Assembly: GCA_011053085.1 (NCBI GenBank)
Contig: DSBE01000189.1
Location: forward strand, 1 to 11,701
From: Chloroflexota bacterium
Lineage (GTDB): Bacteria; Chloroflexota; Anaerolineae; Anaerolineales; Anaerolineaceae
DNA: 11,701 bases
Direction: 5' to 3'
Part shown: positions 7,534 through 11,701 of the stretch, piece after piece
Layout of the letters: each line of letters starts with the position of its first letter
Position numbering within the stretch: position 1 is the stretch's first letter
Program-made: the position numbers and the translations under genes
The notes under the pieces: generated by a model
What the model saw: only the letters and a program-made list of their open reading frames with translations
What the model was told of the DNA's origin: nothing
Database searches by the model: none

Positions 7534-7560
7534 ACTGGTTTAGTCTATCATAAATATTTG
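7534..7560 (-). promoter_or_regulatory. Possible promoter -10 region for the DUF4129-MoxR-DUF58 operon
   Basis: Reading the - strand, a TATGAT hexamer (7547-7552) lies 13 bases before the DUF4129 ATG, in an AT-rich stretch. It matches the sigma-70-type -10 consensus at five of six bases. No convincing -35 is found 16-18 bases upstream of it. If it is real, the transcript would have a very short leader, which fits the missing Shine-Dalgarno. It is weak evidence on its own. Confidence 0.3.
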
Positions 7561-7572
7561 GTTTATTTCTAT

Positions 7573-7608
7573 ATGACGGCTGTCATGATATTGGTCATCA
7601 GCTGACAA
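7573..7608. promoter_or_regulatory. Cluster of GTCA half-sites, candidate regulator binding region
   Basis: Four copies of a GTCA-type half-site occur within 36 bases between the divergent genes. ATGAC (7573-7577) and GTCAT (7582-7586) form one inverted pair with a 4-base spacer. GTCA (7594-7597) and TGAC (7603-7606) form a second inverted pair inside TTGGTCATCAGCTGACAA (7591-7608), whose centre also contains the perfect palindrome TCAGCTGA. MarR-family dimers bind imperfect palindromes and commonly regulate their own divergent regions, so the neighbouring MarR gene product is the natural candidate binder. That link is inferred. Confidence 0.33.
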
Positions 7609-7644
7609 CAATCTTAAAAATATGTAAATTCGCCGGATCATCCC

Positions 7645-7673
7645 TTGATTGTAATACTTATCTGTGGTAAATT
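7645..7673 (+). promoter_or_regulatory. Candidate promoter of the MarR-ABC exporter operon
   Basis: TTGATT (7645-7650) is separated by 17 bases from TAAATT (7668-7673). The latter is preceded by TG one base away (7665-7666), giving an extended -10 element. Each hexamer matches the sigma-70 consensus at four of six bases, and the spacing is ideal. Transcription would start near 7680, leaving about 40 bases of leader before the regulator's ATG. The leader contains a 10-base-spaced repeat of TGATAT (7680-7685 and 7690-7695). Confidence 0.45.
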
Positions 7674-7707
7674 GTAGCATGATATATTTTGATATTGAAG
7701 TAATTTC

Positions 7708-7719
7708 GGGAGGATTCCC
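7708..7719 (+). promoter_or_regulatory. Shine-Dalgarno of the MarR gene inside a small inverted repeat
   Basis: GGGAGGA at 7708-7714 is a strong ribosome binding site 5 bases before the ATG at 7720, and it fixes that start. GGGA (7708-7711) could pair with TCCC (7716-7719) immediately before the ATG. With only four pairs this hairpin would be at best marginally stable. Confidence 0.55.
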
Positions 7720-8208
7720 ATGCACAAATTGATAAATCCAGAGGAAATGGGATGGCCGCTCAGCACCTTCATTGTGATGAGCCACACCTTGCGCCATCTG
7801 CACAACAAGTTGGAAAACAGCGGCGGCTACGGCGACCTGACCCGTTCGCAATTCTATACATTAATGACCCTCGAACATCAAGCAGGCATGCCCCTGAGCC
7901 AGATCAGCGAGCGCATCAGCCGCAGCCCCGGCAATATGACCCTCGTGATCGACAACCTTGAAAAAGAAGGTTTGGTGGAGCGCCAGCGCTCACAGCAAGA
8001 CCGCCGTGTGGTGGTTGCCGCGTTGACCGAAAGCGGCCGTCAGCGCATCGAACAGGCCCGCCGTGCCCACCGTACTGCCGTGGAACGTGAACTCAGCACT
8101 CTGACCGATCAGGAATTGCAGCTGCTGACTGAATTGTTTGAAAAAATTAACCCCGGACTGTGTGAAAACGCACAGAACCAACAAAAAGCCTTGAAAACAG
8201 AATCTTAG
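7720..8208 (+). CDS. MarR-family transcriptional regulator
   Basis: This 162-residue protein has the MarR winged helix-turn-helix layout. N-terminal and C-terminal helices (about 12-34 and 126-145) form the dimer interface. The helix-turn-helix lies at about 58-82 and contains LSQISERISRSPGNMT, followed by the recognition-helix end DNLEKEGLV. The wing carries the conserved Asp-Arg-Arg (94-96) and then the typical LTESGRQRIE stretch. MarR proteins usually repress drug-efflux or stress genes and release DNA on binding a small ligand. Here the gene is 12 bases ahead of a heterodimeric ABC exporter on the same strand, so it very likely controls that operon and itself. The start is supported by GGGAGGA 5 bases upstream. 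The C-terminal tail (about 147-162) is polar and probably disordered. The ligand cannot be told. Confidence 0.92.
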   Translation: MHKLINPEEMGWPLSTFIVMSHTLRHLHNKLENSGGYGDLTRSQFYTLMTLEHQAGMPLSQISERISRSPGNMTLVIDNLEKEGLVERQRSQQDRRVVVAALTESGRQRIEQARRAHRTAVERELSTLTDQELQLLTELFEKINPGLCENAQNQQKALKTES

Positions 8209-8220
8209 GAGAACAAATTT

Positions 8221-9996
8221 ATGGGTGCATTAGGAAAAGTATTCAGATATTTGAAACCATATTGGAAACTGGTGCTGCTGTCGATCATCATGCTGCTCAT
8301 CGTGGTCGCTTTTGACCTGTTGATCCCACGCCTCACACAGCGCGCTATCGACGAGGGCATCAACGCCGGCAATCTGCAAATCGTCATCAGCAGCGCCCTG
8401 CTGATGTTGGGTGCTTCGCTGCTATCGGCATTATTCGCCATCATCAACTCAACCGCCTCGATCGTAGCATCGCAGCGCTTCAGTCATGACCTGCGTGAAG
8501 CCCTCTTCAGCAAAATTCAACGGTTTTCTTTTGGCAACCTTGACCATCTCGGCACCGGCGAACTTCTCGTCAACCTCACCAGCGACATGAACATGGTGGA
8601 GATGGCAGCCCGCATGCTCATGCGAATCGCCACGCGCGCGCCCCTGATGATGTTTGGTGCGCTTTTCATGATCTTCCGCACCAGCACCTTCCTGGGGTAT
8701 CGCGTATTGATCATCATGGGCGTGGTGGTGGTGCTGATCGGCTTCCTCATCCCACGGCTGCAAAAGCTGTTCACCAGTGTGCAGCAAAAGTTGGACAAAC
8801 TCAACACCGTACTGCAGGAAAATTTATCCGGCATGCGTGTGGTCAAATCCTTCGTACGCCAGGACTACGAAAGCCAGCGTTTCGAAACCGCCAATGAAGA
8901 TTTTACCAAACTCAATATCACCACCGGGCGATTAATGGGCGGGTTGTTCCCCCTGTTGTTCTTCATCCTTAACATCGGCATTGTGATCGTGGTCTATTCC
9001 GGCGGCAACCAGGTCATTCAAGGCAACCTGACGCTGGGTGAGATGATTGCCTTCCTTAACTACCTGGGCATGGTCATGTTCCCCTTGCTGTTCCTTGCCA
9101 TGATTATCGGTATGCTGGCATCTGCCGGCGCGTCTGCCAAACGCATCTGGACAGTACTCAGTGCTGCTGAGGAAGTCGTGGACCGCCCGAGCGCGCAGGA
9201 GATGCCCGCCATAAAAGGCCAGGTGGAGTTCAAAAATGTATCTTTTTCCTATCGTGCCAAATCCGAAAACGGCGACATCAAACATGGTGATCCGGTGTTG
9301 AAGAATATCAATTTCTCGGTTAAACCCGGCGAGACGGTCGCCATTCTGGGCGCTACCGGCTCCGGCAAGACCAGCCTGGTGAATCTGATCGCGCGCCTGT
9401 ACGAGGTCACCGAAGGAGAGGTGCTGATCGATGGCATTGATGTGCGTGATGTCACGCAAGAATCGCTGCAATCGCAGATCGGCATTGCCCTGCAGGAAGC
9501 GATCCTGTTCAGCGGCACCATTGGCGACAATATCCGCTATGGACGGCCGCAAGCCAGCGAGGAAGAGATCCAACGCGCTGCCCGTGTGGCGCAGGCGGAA
9601 GATTTCATCAACAGCTTTGCCGAAGGGTATGAATACCATGTGGGCGAACGCGGCGCTAACCTGTCGGGCGGGCAGAAACAGCGTGTATCAATCGCGCGTG
9701 CCGTAGCCATGGATCCCGCCATCCTGATCCTGGACGACTCCACCAGCGCGGTGGATGTGGACACCGAAGCCCGCATCCAGGAAGAAATGGCAGAAGTACT
9801 GAAAGGGCGCACCTCTTTCATCATCGCCCAACGAATCAGCACCGTACTCGGCGCCGATAAGATCATCGTGCTCGAAGATGGAGAGGTCTGTTCAGTCGGC
9901 AATCACCAGGAATTAATGCAACGGTGTCCGGTCTATCGCGACATCTACACATCACAACTCGGAAATGGAGGAGTAAACAATGACAACCGCAACTAA
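8221..9996 (+). CDS. Heterodimeric ABC exporter, degenerate-site subunit (TM287-like)
   Basis: This 591-residue ABC half-transporter has an N-terminal six-helix exporter domain (about 1-315) fused to a nucleotide-binding domain (about 335-575). The NBD shows A-loop Tyr344, Walker A GATGSGKT (377-384), Q-loop Gln425, signature LSGGQ (481-485) and Walker B ILILDD (501-506). Asp506 replaces the catalytic Glu and Gln537 (IIAQR) replaces the switch His, as in TM287-type subunits, so its own ATP site should be slow or inactive. The C-terminus (IYTSQLGNGG) also resembles that family. AGGAG at 8208-8212 is 8 bases upstream of the ATG. It overlaps the next gene by 17 bases. It acts in the inner or only membrane as a multidrug or lipid exporter with the next gene's product; the substrate is unknown. 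A run of about 13 extra residues (346-358) sits between the A-loop and the next strand. Confidence 0.93.
   Translation: MGALGKVFRYLKPYWKLVLLSIIMLLIVVAFDLLIPRLTQRAIDEGINAGNLQIVISSALLMLGASLLSALFAIINSTASIVASQRFSHDLREALFSKIQRFSFGNLDHLGTGELLVNLTSDMNMVEMAARMLMRIATRAPLMMFGALFMIFRTSTFLGYRVLIIMGVVVVLIGFLIPRLQKLFTSVQQKLDKLNTVLQENLSGMRVVKSFVRQDYESQRFETANEDFTKLNITTGRLMGGLFPLLFFILNIGIVIVVYSGGNQVIQGNLTLGEMIAFLNYLGMVMFPLLFLAMIIGMLASAGASAKRIWTVLSAAEEVVDRPSAQEMPAIKGQVEFKNVSFSYRAKSENGDIKHGDPVLKNINFSVKPGETVAILGATGSGKTSLVNLIARLYEVTEGEVLIDGIDVRDVTQESLQSQIGIALQEAILFSGTIGDNIRYGRPQASEEEIQRAARVAQAEDFINSFAEGYEYHVGERGANLSGGQKQRVSIARAVAMDPAILILDDSTSAVDVDTEARIQEEMAEVLKGRTSFIIAQRISTVLGADKIIVLEDGEVCSVGNHQELMQRCPVYRDIYTSQLGNGGVNNDNRN
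9967..9973 (+). promoter_or_regulatory. Shine-Dalgarno of the second exporter subunit, inside the first subunit's coding end
   Basis: GGAGGAG lies 6 bases before the ATG at 9980 and within the last codons of the preceding gene, which stops at 9996. It is a near-perfect site and fixes the start of the partial gene that follows. The 17-base coding overlap indicates coupled translation and balanced production of the two halves. Confidence 0.75.
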
Positions 9997-11701
9997 AAGC
10001 TCCCGCAGCAGCTCAGCCCCACGGCGCGGGCCAGGACGCGGACCCGGTTCCATGCCCATCGAAAGCGTAAAGGATTTCCGGCAAACCACCCGCCGTCTGT
10101 TCAAATATTTTGCCAAATTCAAATGGGCGTTGATCGTCACTGTTTTCCTGGTGATTGGTTACACCCTATTAGGGCTGGTCAATCCCATCCTGTTGGGCAG
10201 GGCGATCGATGTCAACATCCTGCAAAGTGATCTGGAAGGGCTCAGGCAGACGGCAGTGTTGATGCTGGTGGTATTTTTCTCCAGCGCAGCGCTGCAATTC
10301 ACTGCTTCCTTCATCATGGCCAGTGTGTCGCAACGCATGCTCAAACAAATCCGCACCGAATTATTCGGCCATCTGCAAAAGTTGTCATTGAAATTCTTCG
10401 ATGAAAACCAGGCCGGCGACCTGATGAGCCGCCTCACCAACGACATTGACGCCATCAACCGCGCCATTTCGCAAAACATCACCCAACTGATCGGCAATCT
10501 GCTGACTGTGGTGGGGGTGGTGATTGTCATGATTACCCTGAATCTGTGGCTGACACTGGCAGCCATGATCGTCACTCCGATCATGTTCTTCGTAACCGGG
10601 CGCATCGCCATCCTATCACGTAAAAATTTCCGCCGGTTACAGAGCGCTACCGGTGAACTGAATGCCGTCATGGAAGAAACCATCTCTGGACAGCGCGCGG
10701 TCAAAATCTTCCGACAAAACAGATCATCCATGCAGCAATTCGGCCAGGCCAACGACGAAGTACGTAATGTCGGCATTCGCGCCCTGACCATCTCCATGGT
10801 TTTGATGCCGTTGATGGGCATCATGAGCAATATGGATGTGGCTGTCATCATCGGCATCGGCGGCTGGCTGGCGGTCAGTGGTATCGGCGGCGTAACCGTC
10901 GGCTTGATCGCCACCTTCGTCAACTACGTGCAGCGCTTCACCGAGCCGCTGCGCCACATATCAGAACTATATAACTCGCTGCAATCTGCCCTGGCGGGCG
11001 CTGAACGTGTCTTCAAGATCCTCGACACCGAACCCGAAATGATCGACCTGCCGGATGCCCTTCCTGTGGATGACATTGCCGGAGATGTGCGCTTTGAAAA
11101 CGTCAGTTTCAGTTATGTGGAAGATGTTCCGGTGATGAAAAAAGTCAATTTGCACGCCAAAGCTGGCCAGACCATCGCCCTGGTGGGTCCCACCGGCGCG
11201 GGCAAGACCACCACCATCAACCTGCTTTCACGCTTCTATGACATTGATGAAGGCGCTATCTACATCGACAATAACGAGATCAAGACCCTCAAGGTGGATG
11301 ACCTGCGCCGGTCACTGGGCATTGTGCTGCAGGACAATTTTCTCTTCAGCGGCACCGTGATGGATAACATCCGCTACGGACGGCTGGATGCTACTGATGA
11401 AGAGGTCTATGAAGCCGCACGGCTGGCAAATGCCGAAACCTTCATCCACCGCCTGCCAGAAGGCTATAACACCCAGCTTTCTGAACGCGCCAGCAACCTT
11501 TCGCAGGGACAGCGCCAACTGCTCTCCATCGCGCGCGCCATCCTTGCCAACCCCAAGATCCTGATCCTGGACGAAGCCACGTCATCTGTTGACACCCGCA
11601 CCGAGAAGCACATTCAGGAAGCCCTGCTGCGCCTGATGGAAGGGCGTACGGCTTTCGTCATCGCCCACCGCCTGAGCACTATCCGCAATGCGGACCAGGT
11701 G
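9980..11701 (+). CDS. Heterodimeric ABC exporter, catalytic-site subunit (TM288-like), 3'-truncated by window end
   Basis: The frame is open from the ATG at 9980 to the last base, giving 574 residues with no stop; perhaps 30-50 residues are missing. A basic, Gly/Pro/Arg/Ser-rich N-terminal tail (1-25) precedes a six-helix exporter domain (about 40-340). The NBD (about 366 to the end) has Walker A GPTGAGKT (403-410), Q-loop Gln451, signature LSQGQ (507-511), Walker B ILILDE with catalytic Glu532, and switch His563 in IAHRLST. The intact Glu and His, together with the LSQGQ variant, complement the preceding subunit exactly as in the TM287/TM288 pair: this protein's Walker motifs plus the partner's LSGGQ make the active ATP site. 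It acts in the membrane as the other half of the exporter; the substrate is not known. Confidence 0.94.
   Translation, partial: MTTATKSSRSSSAPRRGPGRGPGSMPIESVKDFRQTTRRLFKYFAKFKWALIVTVFLVIGYTLLGLVNPILLGRAIDVNILQSDLEGLRQTAVLMLVVFFSSAALQFTASFIMASVSQRMLKQIRTELFGHLQKLSLKFFDENQAGDLMSRLTNDIDAINRAISQNITQLIGNLLTVVGVVIVMITLNLWLTLAAMIVTPIMFFVTGRIAILSRKNFRRLQSATGELNAVMEETISGQRAVKIFRQNRSSMQQFGQANDEVRNVGIRALTISMVLMPLMGIMSNMDVAVIIGIGGWLAVSGIGGVTVGLIATFVNYVQRFTEPLRHISELYNSLQSALAGAERVFKILDTEPEMIDLPDALPVDDIAGDVRFENVSFSYVEDVPVMKKVNLHAKAGQTIALVGPTGAGKTTTINLLSRFYDIDEGAIYIDNNEIKTLKVDDLRRSLGIVLQDNFLFSGTVMDNIRYGRLDATDEEVYEAARLANAETFIHRLPEGYNTQLSERASNLSQGQRQLLSIARAILANPKILILDEATSSVDTRTEKHIQEALLRLMEGRTAFVIAHRLSTIRNADQV

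Noticed and set aside
7680..7695. Two TGATAT copies 10 bases apart as a regulator site
   Set aside because: They are short, AT-rich and expected by chance in an AT-rich leader; noted within the promoter entry only.
10159..10923. Long open frame on the - strand opposite the second ABC subunit
   Set aside because: Composition (Met, Thr, Ser, Arg rich) is that of an antisense shadow; the + strand encodes a clear exporter domain.

Overview
The window is a gene-dense stretch of bacterial chromosome with ten protein-coding genes. No RNA genes, insertion sequences or CRISPR arrays are visible. Several features point to a member of the Chloroflexota, probably Anaerolineae-like. These are the lipoprotein with a long Thr/Pro-rich linker after its lipid-attached cysteine, the MoxR/DUF58/DUF4129 membrane operon, and a TM287/288-like heterodimeric exporter. 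This placement is inference from gene style, not from a marker gene.

Layout. (1) Positions 1-3094, + strand: the 3' part of an OleC-type beta-lactone synthetase, then a complete OleD-type 2-alkyl-3-oxoalkanoate reductase, then a secreted lipoprotein with a purple-acid-phosphatase-like metallophosphoesterase domain. Each junction is a 4-base stop/start overlap (ATGA, then GTGA), so the three are very probably co-translated. OleC and OleD are two of the enzymes of head-to-head long-chain olefin synthesis; OleA and OleB would be expected upstream, outside the window. (2) Positions 3095-3147: a short convergent gap with a terminator-like hairpin for the + strand operon. (3) Positions 3148-7533, - strand: a five-gene operon. 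In order of transcription it encodes a DUF4129 membrane protein, an unrecognised two-helix membrane protein, a MoxR-family AAA+ ATPase, a DUF58 protein and an unrecognised six-helix membrane protein. Most junctions overlap by 4-8 bases. This resembles MoxR-DUF58-transglutaminase clusters, but no transglutaminase domain is present. (4) Positions 7534-7719: a divergent control region with a candidate promoter on each side and a cluster of GTCA half-sites. (5) Positions 7720-11701, + strand: a MarR-family regulator followed by the two halves of a heterodimeric ABC exporter. The second half runs off the window end.

The exporter halves are complementary. The first has a degenerate nucleotide site (Asp for the catalytic Glu, Gln for the switch His) but a canonical LSGGQ signature. 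The second has the intact Glu and His but a variant LSQGQ signature. Together they would form one active and one degenerate ATP site, and the MarR protein probably controls their expression. The best candidate for something poorly described is the five-gene MoxR/DUF58/DUF4129 operon with its two unrecognised membrane proteins.
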